DNA of 64,000 bases, taken from the NCBI GenBank assembly GCA_036495715.1, contig DASXML010000086.1, positions 1 to 64,000 on the forward strand, given 5' to 3'. This DNA comes from Scandinavium sp036495715. Its GTDB lineage: Bacteria > Pseudomonadota > Gammaproteobacteria > Enterobacterales > Enterobacteriaceae. Positions 16,214-24,742 of the stretch are shown here, in pieces. Position numbers and translations under genes: made by a program. The first letter of the stretch is position 1. Each line of letters starts with the position of its first letter. The notes below the pieces were generated by a model that was not told the DNA's origin, ran no database searches, and was given only the letters and a program-made list of their open reading frames with translations.

Positions 16214-17068
16214 ATGAAACAAAAAGTGGTTAGCATTGGCGATATCAACGTCGCAAACGACCTGCCGTTCGTGCTGTTCGGTGGTATGAACGTGCTTGAG
16301 TCGCGTGATCTCGCGATGCGCATCTGTGAACACTACGTGACCGTGACCCAGAAACTGGGCATCCCTTACGTGTTCAAAGCCTCTTTTGATAAAGCCAACC
16401 GCTCCTCCATTAAATCCTACCGTGGCCCAGGCCTCGACGAAGGGATGAAGATTTTCCAGGAGTTGAAGCAGACGTTCGGTGTGAAACTGATAACCGACGT
16501 ACACGAAGCCTCTCAGGCGCAGCCTGTGTCTGAAGTGGTTGATGTTATTCAGCTGCCTGCATTCCTCGCACGCCAGACCGATCTGGTGGAAGCGATGGCG
16601 AAAACTGGCGCCGTTATCAACGTCAAAAAACCGCAGTTCGTAAGCCCAGGCCAGATGGGTAACATTGTTGATAAATTCGCCGAAGGCGGTAACGACAAGG
16701 TTATTCTGTGTGACCGTGGCACGCAGTTCGGCTATGACAACCTGATTGTTGATATGCTGGGCTTCAGTGTAATGAAAGCCGTTTCGGGTAATTCTCCGGT
16801 GATTTTCGACGTGACCCACGCACTGCAATGCCGCGACCCGTTTGGCGCAGCGTCCAGTGGCCGCCGCGGTCAAGTGGCCGAATTGGCTCGCGCTGGCATG
16901 GCGACCGGTCTGGCTGGCCTGTTTATCGAAGCACACCCGGATCCAGAACACGCGAAATGCGATGGTCCATCCGCGCTGCCGTTGGATAAACTGGAACCGT
17001 TCCTGAAACAAATCAAAGCGATTGACGATTTGGTGAAGAATTTCGACGAACTGGATACCAGTAAGTAA
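16214..17068 (+). CDS. kdsA: 3-deoxy-D-manno-octulosonate 8-phosphate synthase
   Basis: A 284-residue aldolase that condenses phosphoenolpyruvate and arabinose 5-phosphate to Kdo-8-phosphate for lipopolysaccharide core. Conserved segments include FGGMNVLESRD, PYVFKASFDKANRSS, the loop INVKKPQFVSPGQMGN, and RGTQFGYDNLIVDM. An Asn rather than Cys near residue 26 suggests the metal-independent type, as in E. coli. It is the last gene of its run and is followed by a strong terminator. Confidence 0.99.
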   Translation: MKQKVVSIGDINVANDLPFVLFGGMNVLESRDLAMRICEHYVTVTQKLGIPYVFKASFDKANRSSIKSYRGPGLDEGMKIFQELKQTFGVKLITDVHEASQAQPVSEVVDVIQLPAFLARQTDLVEAMAKTGAVINVKKPQFVSPGQMGNIVDKFAEGGNDKVILCDRGTQFGYDNLIVDMLGFSVMKAVSGNSPVIFDVTHALQCRDPFGAASSGRRGQVAELARAGMATGLAGLFIEAHPDPEHAKCDGPSALPLDKLEPFLKQIKAIDDLVKNFDELDTSK

Positions 17069-17080
17069 GTTCGGACGATA

Positions 17081-17107
17081 AAAAAAACCCGCTGCGGCGG
17101 GTTTTTT
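17081..17107. terminator. Bidirectional terminator between kdsA and chaA
   Basis: A stem AAAAAACCCGC / GCGGGTTTTTT with a short loop, with A- and T-runs on both sides, lies between the convergent kdsA and chaA genes. Confidence 0.92.
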
Positions 17108-17128
17108 ATTGGGCGGTATTGACGTCTG

Positions 17129-18229
17129 TCAGGCAAATATCGTCATCAAATAAGCCACAAACAGCGCCAGATGGGCCGCGCCGTTGAGCACATTGGTGCG
17201 TCCGGTCGAGAAGGAAATCTGGCACAGTACCAGTGATGCGACCATGACAATCATTTCCGGTGCGCCGAGCGCAAACACCAAATCGTTGCCGGTGGCGAAG
17301 GCAATCAGCGTCACCACGGGAACGGTCAGTGAAATGGTGGCCAGCACGGAACCAAAGAACAGGTTCATCGCACGCTGTACCTGATTATTCAGCACTGCAC
17401 GCAGCGCCCCAAGACCTTCAGGGGAGAGTATTAGCAGCGCAATCAGGAAGCCGGTAAAGGCAACGGGCGCATTCATCGCCCCCAGCATTGTTTCTAGCGG
17501 GCCTGCATTCATTTTCGTGACCGCGATAACCGCAATCAGATGGATGACCAACCAGACCGCATGCCACAGGCTGTTGTGCGCGGAAGGCTTGCCGTGATGC
17601 GGATCGTCGTCGTCGGCTTCATCTTCATGCTCATACACGAACAGACTCTGATGCGTTTTGGTCTGGATAAGCAGGAACACGCCATACATGGCGGCTGAAA
17701 TCAGGGCAACCAGCAGCGCCTGGCCGGTGGAGAAATTCGCCCCCGGCAGCGCCATCGGGAACACCAGCACGATGATAGCCAGTGGGAACAGGGCTATCAG
17801 GTACTGCTTAAGACCGAATAAATTCAAATACTGCGTGGCAAATTTCCGCCCGCCCAGCAACAGCGAAAAACCGACCAGGCCGCCGGTGACGATCATGATG
17901 ATGGAATAAAGCGTGTCACGCATCAGCGTAGGGGCCGCATCACCGGTCGCCATTAATGCAGAAATAAGGCTTACTTCAAGGATTACGACGGAAAGGCTTA
18001 AAATCAGTGAGCCATAGGGTTCACCCAAGCGGTGCGCCAGCACGTCAGCGTGTCTGACGACGCTAAATGCACTGCTCAAAATACCTACCAGAGCCAGAAT
18101 GTTGATGCCGATAACCACTGGCATGGACTGACTGTTGCCAAAGAACATCAGTACCGCCAGCGCCAACACCGGGAAAATAAGGGTGGTCTCCTTGTGGCGG
18201 GTCTTCACCGCCTCATGTGCATGGGTCAT
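17129..18229 (-). CDS. chaA: Sodium-potassium/proton antiporter ChaA
   Basis: A 366-residue inner-membrane cation/proton exchanger of the CaCA superfamily, with about 11 hydrophobic segments. The two inverted alpha repeats are visible (SLSVVILEVSLISALMATG near residues 75-95; FFGSVLATISLTVPVVTLIA near 290-310). Between them is an acidic cytoplasmic loop with EHEDEADDDDPHH. E. coli ChaA exports Na+, K+ or Ca2+ at alkaline pH. In E. coli the Ldr/Rdl toxin-antitoxin repeats lie between kdsA and chaA, but not here. Confidence 0.97.
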   Translation of the reverse strand: MTHAHEAVKTRHKETTLIFPVLALAVLMFFGNSQSMPVVIGINILALVGILSSAFSVVRHADVLAHRLGEPYGSLILSLSVVILEVSLISALMATGDAAPTLMRDTLYSIIMIVTGGLVGFSLLLGGRKFATQYLNLFGLKQYLIALFPLAIIVLVFPMALPGANFSTGQALLVALISAAMYGVFLLIQTKTHQSLFVYEHEDEADDDDPHHGKPSAHNSLWHAVWLVIHLIAVIAVTKMNAGPLETMLGAMNAPVAFTGFLIALLILSPEGLGALRAVLNNQVQRAMNLFFGSVLATISLTVPVVTLIAFATGNDLVFALGAPEMIVMVASLVLCQISFSTGRTNVLNGAAHLALFVAYLMTIFA

Positions 18230-18494
18230 GTACCATCTCCATTTATGCAGGTTTTATAATTATAGATAAAGTAAGCACATAAAATAGCAGACTCACTTGG
18301 TTTTTCTGTGAACTTTTACTGAAGTTTACCTCTTGTTTGAAAAATGATGGATGAGTTTGATAAAAAACAATTATGTTTAATTTATGTTTATATAACAGTA
18401 GATTGATTATCTATAATGCACAGTAATTACCCGGATTTGCGCCAGGCATGCTCCTGACCCACACTTATCGTTTGTGTGATTTCAGGAGGCCGCT

Positions 18495-18725
18495 ATGCCT
18501 TATAGCAACCGAAGCGATTTGCCCGACAGCGTGCAACACGTTCTTCCCGCCCATGCACAAGACATCTACAAAGAGGCCTTTAACAGCGCCTGGGATCAGT
18601 ATAAGCATAAAGAGGATCGCCGCGATGACGCCACGCGTGAAGAGACGGCCCACCGCGTCGCGTGGGCTGCGGTGAAGAACGATTACGAAAAGGGTGATGA
18701 CGATAAGTGGCATAAAAAGAAATAA
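18495..18725 (+). CDS. chaB: ChaB, putative cation transport regulator
   Basis: A 76-residue, very hydrophilic protein with the ChaB fold, matching E. coli ChaB (PYSNRSDLPDSVQHVLPAHAQ, YKEAFNSAWDQY). It is thought to modulate ChaA, but there is little biochemical proof. AGGAGG is 8 nt before the ATG. It is divergent from chaA, 265 bases apart, a gap rich in A and T that should hold both promoters. Confidence 0.95.
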   Translation: MPYSNRSDLPDSVQHVLPAHAQDIYKEAFNSAWDQYKHKEDRRDDATREETAHRVAWAAVKNDYEKGDDDKWHKKK

Positions 18726-18902
18726 ACATGCCTGTTAGTTCGCTCGCGAATACCCTTATGCAAAAAATTGCGCTTCATTGAGCCTCTGTTGTCTTGCCAT
18801 CGGCCCGTTCATTGCATATTGTCTGAGGAAGCTGGAGAATATTTCAGCAATTCAGAGGGAAACCAGTCGTAGCAGGGAAGAGAGCAGTGGTGGAGGTTAA
18901 AA

Positions 18903-19583
18903 GTGTTAACGCGTGATTTCTTGCTGAAAGCCGATTGCAAGACGGCCTTTGGTGCAATCGAGGAATTGCTACTCTGGTCGCCGGAACAACGCGCTGCCTC
19001 GCTGGCCGCGACGTTAGCCTGTCGACCAGATGCTGGCCCTGTATGGATATTTGGTTACGGTTCGCTGATGTGGAACCCGGTTTTGGATTACGGTGAATCC
19101 TGTACCGGCACGCTCGTCGGTTGGCACCGTGCCTTCTGTTTACGCCTGACGGCAGGGCGCGGCAGTGCCTGTCAGCCAGGCCGTATGCTTGCCCTAAAAG
19201 AGGGCGGACGCACCACCGGCGTCGCCTATCGTCTGCGTGATTGTGCGCTGGAAGATGAGTTGTCGCTGTTGTGGAAGCGGGAAATGATCACCGGTTGCTA
19301 TCTGCCGACCTGGTGCAAGCTGGAACTTGACGATGGCCGCACGGTGAACGCACTGGTGTTTATCATGGATCCGCGTCATCCGCTGTATGAGTCCGATACC
19401 AGCGTGCAGGTGATTGCGCCATTAATTGCCGCCGCCAGCGGTCCGCTTGGTACCAACGCCCAATACCTTTTCTCGCTCGAACAGGAACTGCTGAAACTCG
19501 GTATGCAGGACGAGTGCTTAAACGAGCTGGTGGGAAAAGTCCGTTATCTGCTGAACGGTGAAAACTTACCGCGAACGGCGTGA
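18903..19583 (+). CDS. chaC: Glutathione-specific gamma-glutamylcyclotransferase ChaC
   Basis: A 226-residue enzyme that degrades glutathione to 5-oxoproline and Cys-Gly. The family motif VWIFGYGSLMWNP is near residues 46-58 and the conserved catalytic Glu region lies in LLWKREM (residue about 125). The start is GTG 18903 with GGAGG 8 nt upstream. It follows chaB on the same strand after 177 bases, and ends in a good terminator. Confidence 0.95.
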   Translation: MLTRDFLLKADCKTAFGAIEELLLWSPEQRAASLAATLACRPDAGPVWIFGYGSLMWNPVLDYGESCTGTLVGWHRAFCLRLTAGRGSACQPGRMLALKEGGRTTGVAYRLRDCALEDELSLLWKREMITGCYLPTWCKLELDDGRTVNALVFIMDPRHPLYESDTSVQVIAPLIAAASGPLGTNAQYLFSLEQELLKLGMQDECLNELVGKVRYLLNGENLPRTA

Positions 19584-19606
19584 CGACTCAATGTTGACGA
19601 GAGAAT

Positions 19607-19629
19607 GCCCGGCGAATGCCGGGCTTTTT
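19607..19629 (+). terminator. Terminator of chaC
   Basis: A GCCCGGC / GCCGGGC stem with a GAAT loop and a T5 tail lies 24 bases after the chaC stop. Confidence 0.92.
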
Positions 19630-19649
19630 GCTTTCAGGCAGAATAAAAC

Positions 19650-21434
19650 TTAAATGCGGAAATGGCCCGCCGTCGTCGCCAGGTCGCCCGCCTGGCTTTG
19701 CAATGCGCCCGCTGCGGCGGCGGATTCCACGACCAATTCAGCGTTCTGCTGCACCATTCGGTCGAGATGGATAACGGCATGGTTAATTTCCTGAATACCC
19801 TGCATCTGTTCGCTGCTGGCGATGCTGATTTCGCGAATGATCCCCGATACGCTACCGATATTGGATACAATCTCCTGCATACTTTCCCCGGCCAGACGCA
19901 CATAGTGCGAGCCGTTGGCAACGCTTTCCGTCGTGGAATCAATCAGGGTTTTGATCTCTTTTGCCGCCTGCGCACTGCGGCTGGCAAGGTTACGCACTTC
20001 GCCCGCTACGACGGCAAATCCGCGTCCTTGCTCTCCTGCGCGAGCCGCTTCGACAGAGGCGTTCAACGCCAGAATATTGGTCTGGAAAGCGATGCCGTCA
20101 ATCACGCTTGTGATATCGCCGATTTTTGCCGACGCGGTTTCGATGGCCTGCATGGTGTCGATGGCGCTGGACACAACGCTGCCGCCTTTTGACGCCACTT
20201 TCGTCGCTTTTTCTGCCTGTGCGCTGGCCGCGCTCGCGGATTCTGTTGATTGCGATACCGAGGCCGTTATCTGCTCAACGGCGCTGGCGGTTTCACGTAA
20301 GCTGGAGGCGGCCTGTTCGGTGCGTGCCGACAGGTCGCGGTTGCCCGCTGCAATTTCCTGGGCGGCGGTTTGTACCGATGAGGTCGCGTCACGCAGTTGA
20401 AGCATCACCTGTGCCAGTTTGTCGGCGAACAAATTAAAGGCATGGGCAATTTGCGCCACTTCATCTTTACCGTTTTCCGGCAGACGTTGGGAAAGATCGT
20501 TCGTTCCGTTGCCAATTGCCAACATGGCATCACGGATGGTGAGCAGGCGCTTGAGCATCGCGGCAACCAACATATGCACGACGCCGCCGCCGACCAACAC
20601 CAGTACGATAAACGCGATCGCCGAGGCTTTCAGCAGAGCGTGCATTCCAGATGTGGCATCGTGGCGATCGAGTGCTACCACTAACAACCAATGGGTACCC
20701 TGAACCGGGATCGCCGAGAAAATCTTGTCACTGCCGCCGAGGGAGCCTTGAACCGTATCACCTGCGGTCAGCGTTTTAAAATTCACGCCAGAAATCGCTT
20801 CATTAAACGGTTTGAGGGTCAGCGCCGGATCGCTTGCCGCAATCACGCTGCCGTCGCTGTTAAGCAGCAGGCCACTGCTGGCGGGCGTCGGGTGAATTTC
20901 ACGCACGTTGGCGACGACGCTGTCCATGGTCACATCACCGGCGATAACGGCTTTCAGCGTGCCGTTGTCTTTCACCGGCACGGCAAAGGTGACGACCAGT
21001 TTCCCGGTCCCCGCGTCGACATATGGCGCAGTGACCACCGGTGCGTCGTCGTGCAGCACTTGCTGATACCACGGACGAGCGGTCGGATCGTAATCGGCCG
21101 CCACGCCGGTTGGGTCGGAGAATTTTGCCGTTTTGCTGGCATAACCGACATACACATTACTGAACCCGCCTGCGCGCGCCATTTGCAAAAACTGGGGGAC
21201 CGGGTCATCGCTCAATGCGACTTTGTCGAGTGAAGCGATCATGGTCATTTTACTGCTGACCCAATCGGCGATTGCCATACCGTGACTGGTGCGGGTGCTG
21301 ACCAGCATTTCACGCTGGGCCTGTGCGTTATCGCGGCGAGTGACCTGATAGTTGATGATGGTATTCAGAAGAAGCGCAACCGCCAGACATCCGGCGGTTG
21401 CAGCAATGATACGCGTACGAATGGAACGAAACAT
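19650..21434 (-). CDS. Methyl-accepting chemotaxis protein with a Cache sensor
   Basis: A 594-residue transmembrane chemoreceptor. A membrane helix at about residues 10-30 is followed by a periplasmic sensory region to about 275 that looks like a dCache domain (DPTARPWYQQVL, APYVDAGTGKLVVTFAVPVK). A second membrane helix (about 280-300) leads to a HAMP domain and a methyl-accepting signalling domain with the hairpin tip IDGIAFQTNILALNASVEAA. There is no NWETF-type CheR/CheB tether at the C-terminus (it ends GHFRI). ATG 21434 is chosen for the membrane-helix start and an AGGT upstream. The ligand is unknown, though Cache receptors often sense amino acids or organic acids. It lies between chaC and ychN, where E. 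coli has no receptor. Confidence 0.93.
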   Translation of the reverse strand: MFRSIRTRIIAATAGCLAVALLLNTIINYQVTRRDNAQAQREMLVSTRTSHGMAIADWVSSKMTMIASLDKVALSDDPVPQFLQMARAGGFSNVYVGYASKTAKFSDPTGVAADYDPTARPWYQQVLHDDAPVVTAPYVDAGTGKLVVTFAVPVKDNGTLKAVIAGDVTMDSVVANVREIHPTPASSGLLLNSDGSVIAASDPALTLKPFNEAISGVNFKTLTAGDTVQGSLGGSDKIFSAIPVQGTHWLLVVALDRHDATSGMHALLKASAIAFIVLVLVGGGVVHMLVAAMLKRLLTIRDAMLAIGNGTNDLSQRLPENGKDEVAQIAHAFNLFADKLAQVMLQLRDATSSVQTAAQEIAAGNRDLSARTEQAASSLRETASAVEQITASVSQSTESASAASAQAEKATKVASKGGSVVSSAIDTMQAIETASAKIGDITSVIDGIAFQTNILALNASVEAARAGEQGRGFAVVAGEVRNLASRSAQAAKEIKTLIDSTTESVANGSHYVRLAGESMQEIVSNIGSVSGIIREISIASSEQMQGIQEINHAVIHLDRMVQQNAELVVESAAAAGALQSQAGDLATTAGHFRI

Positions 21435-21539
21435 AATATATACCTGCTGTGTTGTTTGCAGGCATATCGGCAACCCAACCAGGAACTTGATGCTGTAACC
21501 GGGTACATAAGGAAAAACACTTTATCAGCGCGTTTTGAC

Positions 21540-21890
21540 TCAAAACGTTAATACTTTGTCCGCGCTGAGCGTCCACTGCGCCAACTCAACCAGCGTGCCG
21601 ATTTCCACGCCATCCGCGAGCGGAAGGGCGGTAATGCCCCTGCCATCGGTACAGGTTTTGCACAGTTTTACGGGCACATTCTGAGCGGTGAGAATTTCCA
21701 GCATTTGCTGAATGTTGTAGCCCTCGGCAGGTTTTTGCCCTTTGAGTCCGGCGGTGACCGCATCGGACATCAGGAATACTTTCAGCTCAAGCGGCGGCAG
21801 GTCGAGCAGCGCAATCGCCAGGCGCAGACTGTTGAATAAAGACTCGCTGCCGTAAGCCGCGCCGTTGGCGATAATCACAATACGTTGCAT
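21540..21890 (-). CDS. ychN: DsrE-family protein YchN
   Basis: A 116-residue DsrE/F-like protein that matches E. coli YchN closely (IVIIANGAAYGSESLFNSLRL, EGYNIQQMLEILTAQNVPVK, LCKTCTDGRGI). The two Cys in LCKTCTDG are the probable sulfur-carrier or redox site, and the E. coli protein forms a hexamer. Its substrate is unknown. ATG 21890 has AGGAG 5-6 nt upstream; a GTG two codons earlier is too close to the ribosome site. Confidence 0.95.
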   Translation of the reverse strand: MQRIVIIANGAAYGSESLFNSLRLAIALLDLPPLELKVFLMSDAVTAGLKGQKPAEGYNIQQMLEILTAQNVPVKLCKTCTDGRGITALPLADGVEIGTLVELAQWTLSADKVLTF

Positions 21891-21984
21891 ATTCACTCCT
21901 GAAATGGCATTTGAATCGCCGATGCTACTTCGCTACTGGCGGGCTGCCAATCGTTTCAGGCACGCACAATGATCTGGCGCAGCG

Positions 21985-22536
21985 CTATTGCCCGAAGCGG
22001 CCAATCAACCCGGCGGCGGCCAGTTGGTGGCCCTTGAGTTTTTCGAACAGCGCTTCGCGCGTTAAGCCCGCAGGCAGCGTGGGCGGCAGCGATGTGGCAA
22101 TCAGCGTGAAAGTATAATGATGCGATCCTGAACCAGGCGGCGGGCAGGGGCCGTACCAACTGGAGGTGCCCGGGGTATTTTTGCCGCCGGTAAAGTCTAT
22201 CGTGTGTTGCAGTGCATCCGGGCCAAAGCCGGTTGATGCCGGTGAAATGTTGTAAGCCACCAGATGCGTGACGCCGAGACCTTTATTGCCTTCCGGATCG
22301 TGAACAATCAGCGCCAGGCTTTGGGTCTGAGGCGGGACATTACTCCATACCAGCGGCGGAGAACTGTTTTTTCCCGTGCAGTTAGCATTCTTTGGGTCAT
22401 TCCCTGCGTAGGCGCTATCGAGCAGCGTATTATCGGCAAACGCAGGAGACTGCAAAATAAACAGCCCGTCGGCACAGGCGTTGCCGACACTCGCGAGCAC
22501 GGCTACGCAGGCGAGTAAGCGGGGAAGGGATTTCAT
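21985..22536 (-). CDS. Secreted PEBP-family (YbhB/YbcL-like) protein
   Basis: A 183-residue protein with an N-terminal signal peptide (MKSLPRLLACVAVLASVGNA, cleavage after CA near residue 22), so it is periplasmic. The mature domain has phosphatidylethanolamine-binding-protein features: NSSPPLVWSNVPPQTQSLALIVHDPEG and WYGPCPPPGSGSHHYTFTLIA. The bacterial family includes E. coli YbcL and YbhB, of which YbcL affects host neutrophil migration in some strains. The target here is unknown. It is monocistronic and upstream of the divergent ychO gene. Confidence 0.9.
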   Translation of the reverse strand: MKSLPRLLACVAVLASVGNACADGLFILQSPAFADNTLLDSAYAGNDPKNANCTGKNSSPPLVWSNVPPQTQSLALIVHDPEGNKGLGVTHLVAYNISPASTGFGPDALQHTIDFTGGKNTPGTSSWYGPCPPPGSGSHHYTFTLIATSLPPTLPAGLTREALFEKLKGHQLAAAGLIGRFGQ

Positions 22537-22691
22537 AAGCGCATCTCACGCAAGGAAGGTGGTTTAACTGTAGCCAATGTTTAAGGATCTTCCTGAAATT
22601 TGCCCTAAGGCTGAAAGCGACGGCGAAAAACGTTAAAATAGGATAAGGCGTCGTCCGGCGCCGTTGATTTACTGAGGGATCTCGCTGCGTT

Positions 22692-24095
22692 TTGAGCTAT
22701 TTGCTGTCACGACCACGTTTACTGCTGTTGTTACTCTTGCCGCTGGCAGGAGGTATTGCAGGTACCCGCCAGACCTTCATCGAACAAGCCGAAAATCCTT
22801 TTGACGACAGCCCCGCCGCGTTGCCGGATTTGGGGATGCCTGCGGATAATCATGAAAGCGAAAAACATCTGGCCGAAATGGTCAAAGCCTTCGGTGAAGC
22901 CAGTATGCAGGACAACGGTCTGGATACCGGCGATCAGGCGCGTCTGTTTGCCATCGAAAAACTCAGTCATCAACTCAATACCGAAGTGAACCAGCAGCTG
23001 GATTACTGGCTGTCTCCGTGGGGCAATGCGTCGGCAGAACTGTTAGTGAACGGGGAAGGGGAATTTACCGGCAGTCACGGCAGTTGGTTTGTACCGCTGG
23101 CAGACAATGACCGTTATCTGACCTGGGGCCAGGTCGGCGCGACAGAACAAGACGACGGGCTGGTGACGAATCTCGGTCTGGGGCAACGTTGGGTCGCGGG
23201 TAATTGGCTGCTCGGGTATAACGCTTTCTATGACTCAGTTTTGAGAGAGCATCTCCAGCGCGGGGGTTTTGGCGCAGAAGCCTGGGGCGAATATTTGCGG
23301 CTTTCGGCAAACTATTATCAGCCTTTAGGCAGTTGGCGCGACGACAGCGACAGCGAGCAAAGTCGCATGGCGCGCGGTTATGATTTTACGGCTCAGGCAC
23401 GGCTGCCGTTTTATCGCTACATCAATACCAGCGTCAGTTTCGAGCAATATTTTGGTGACAGTGTTGACCTGTTCCATACCGGCACCGGGTATCACAATCC
23501 GATGGCGGTTTCACTTGGGCTTGCTTATACCCCAGTGCCGTTGGTGACGATTTCCGCTGAGCATAAACAGGGCGAAAGCGGCGTCAGCCAGAATAATCTC
23601 GGTATGAAGCTTAATTACCGTTTTGGCGTACCGTTGAAGAAACAGCTTGAGTCGAGTGAAGTGGCTGCCTTTACGTCGTTACGCGGTAGCCGTTACGACA
23701 GCCCGGAACGCAGTAATTTACCCATCGTAGAATATCGTCAGCGCAAAACATTATCTGTTTTCCTCGCGACGCCACCGTGGGATTTGCAGCCGGGTGAAAC
23801 CGTAGCGTTGAAACTACAAGTACGCAGCCGTTTCAAAATTAAAACGCTGACCTGGCAGGGGGATTCGCAGGCGTTAAGTTTGACGCCGCCGGTGAATCAC
23901 AACAGTGCTGATGGCTGGACGGTGATTATGCCTGCCTGGGATTACAGTGACGGGGCGCAGAATCGCTGGCATCTGCTGGTGGTGGTTGAAGATGAGAAAG
24001 GGCAGCGCGTGTCGTCCAACGAGATTACGTTGGCGCTGACGGAGCCGCTGGTCACATTCCCGGCGGCGACGTCAGATGCGCTGTTAATGCCTTAG
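22692..24095 (+). CDS. ychO: Inverse autotransporter (intimin-like) YchO
   Basis: A 467-residue outer-membrane protein matching E. coli YchO. It has a signal peptide, an inverse-autotransporter beta-barrel domain at about residues 65-305 (WLSPWGNASAELLVNGEGEFTG, GYNAFYDSVLREHLQRGGFGAEAW, SLGLAYTPVPLVTISAEHKQGESG) and one Ig-like C-terminal domain of about 110 residues. Its E. coli role is linked to biofilm and invasion, though weakly supported. The start is a TTG at 22692; a GAGGGA lies about 15 nt upstream, so the exact start is uncertain. Its stop is only 1-3 bases from the narL stop, with the two genes convergent and slightly overlapping. Confidence 0.92.
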   Translation: MSYLLSRPRLLLLLLLPLAGGIAGTRQTFIEQAENPFDDSPAALPDLGMPADNHESEKHLAEMVKAFGEASMQDNGLDTGDQARLFAIEKLSHQLNTEVNQQLDYWLSPWGNASAELLVNGEGEFTGSHGSWFVPLADNDRYLTWGQVGATEQDDGLVTNLGLGQRWVAGNWLLGYNAFYDSVLREHLQRGGFGAEAWGEYLRLSANYYQPLGSWRDDSDSEQSRMARGYDFTAQARLPFYRYINTSVSFEQYFGDSVDLFHTGTGYHNPMAVSLGLAYTPVPLVTISAEHKQGESGVSQNNLGMKLNYRFGVPLKKQLESSEVAAFTSLRGSRYDSPERSNLPIVEYRQRKTLSVFLATPPWDLQPGETVALKLQVRSRFKIKTLTWQGDSQALSLTPPVNHNSADGWTVIMPAWDYSDGAQNRWHLLVVVEDEKGQRVSSNEITLALTEPLVTFPAATSDALLMP

Positions 24096-24742
24096 AAAAT
24101 ACGTTCCTGATGCACCCAGACCGCCGCTTCAACTCGGGATTTAAGCTTCATCTTTTTCAGCATATGCTTCACGTGAACTTTCACGGTGCTCTCGGTGATA
24201 TCCAGGCGGCGCGCGATCATTTTGTTCGGCAGGCCTTGAGCGATCAGCTTCAGGATGTCACGCTCGCGTGGCGTCAACTGGTTGATATCACGATCGGAGG
24301 TGGCCCGGTTTGCGCGAAGACTGGCCGCAAGCACCGGCGTTAATGCCTCGCTCAGTACCATTTCACCGGCGGCAGCCTGATGCAGCGCTTTGAGCAACTC
24401 TTCCGGTTCCATATCTTTCAGCAGATAACCATCGGCTCCGCGCTTCAGCGCCGTCACCACATCTTCTTCGTGATTCGACACGCTGAATACGACTACGCGC
24501 CCGGAGAGCGATTTTTCACGCAGCTTATCGAGGGTTTCCAGACCGTTCATGCCAGGCATGTTCAAATCGAGCAGAATAAGATCCGGATCGAGAGTTTCTG
24601 CCAGCTCAATACCTTGTTCACCATTGCTGGCTTCACCGATGACCTGTAGATCGGGGGCCATACTGATCAACTGCCTGACGCCTGTGCGCAGCATGGGATG
24701 ATCGTCAATTAACAGGATGCTAGCTCGTTCCTGATTACTCAT
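24092..24742 (-). CDS. narL: Nitrate/nitrite response regulator NarL
   Basis: A 216-residue response regulator, the same length as E. coli NarL. The receiver domain (phospho-acceptor Asp in LILLDLNMPGMNG, residue 59) is followed by a LuxR-type HTH (LTPRERDILKLIAQGLPNKMIARRLDITESTVKVHVKHML). It binds heptamers of type TACYYMT and controls nitrate respiration genes. ATG 24742 overlaps the end of narX by 8 bases, as expected for narXL coupling. Confidence 0.99.
   Translation of the reverse strand: MSNQERASILLIDDHPMLRTGVRQLISMAPDLQVIGEASNGEQGIELAETLDPDLILLDLNMPGMNGLETLDKLREKSLSGRVVVFSVSNHEEDVVTALKRGADGYLLKDMEPEELLKALHQAAAGEMVLSEALTPVLAASLRANRATSDRDINQLTPRERDILKLIAQGLPNKMIARRLDITESTVKVHVKHMLKKMKLKSRVEAAVWVHQERIF

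Noticed and set aside
15680..17011. Open frame of about 440 codons on the minus strand
   Set aside because: It is antisense to sirB1 and kdsA, both strongly conserved, and has no domain or ribosome site.
22234..22250. Second Ter-like sequence (ATGTTGTAA) near the PEBP gene
   Set aside because: The match stops before the conserved CTAA end and lacks the AG at the start, so Tus would not be expected to bind.
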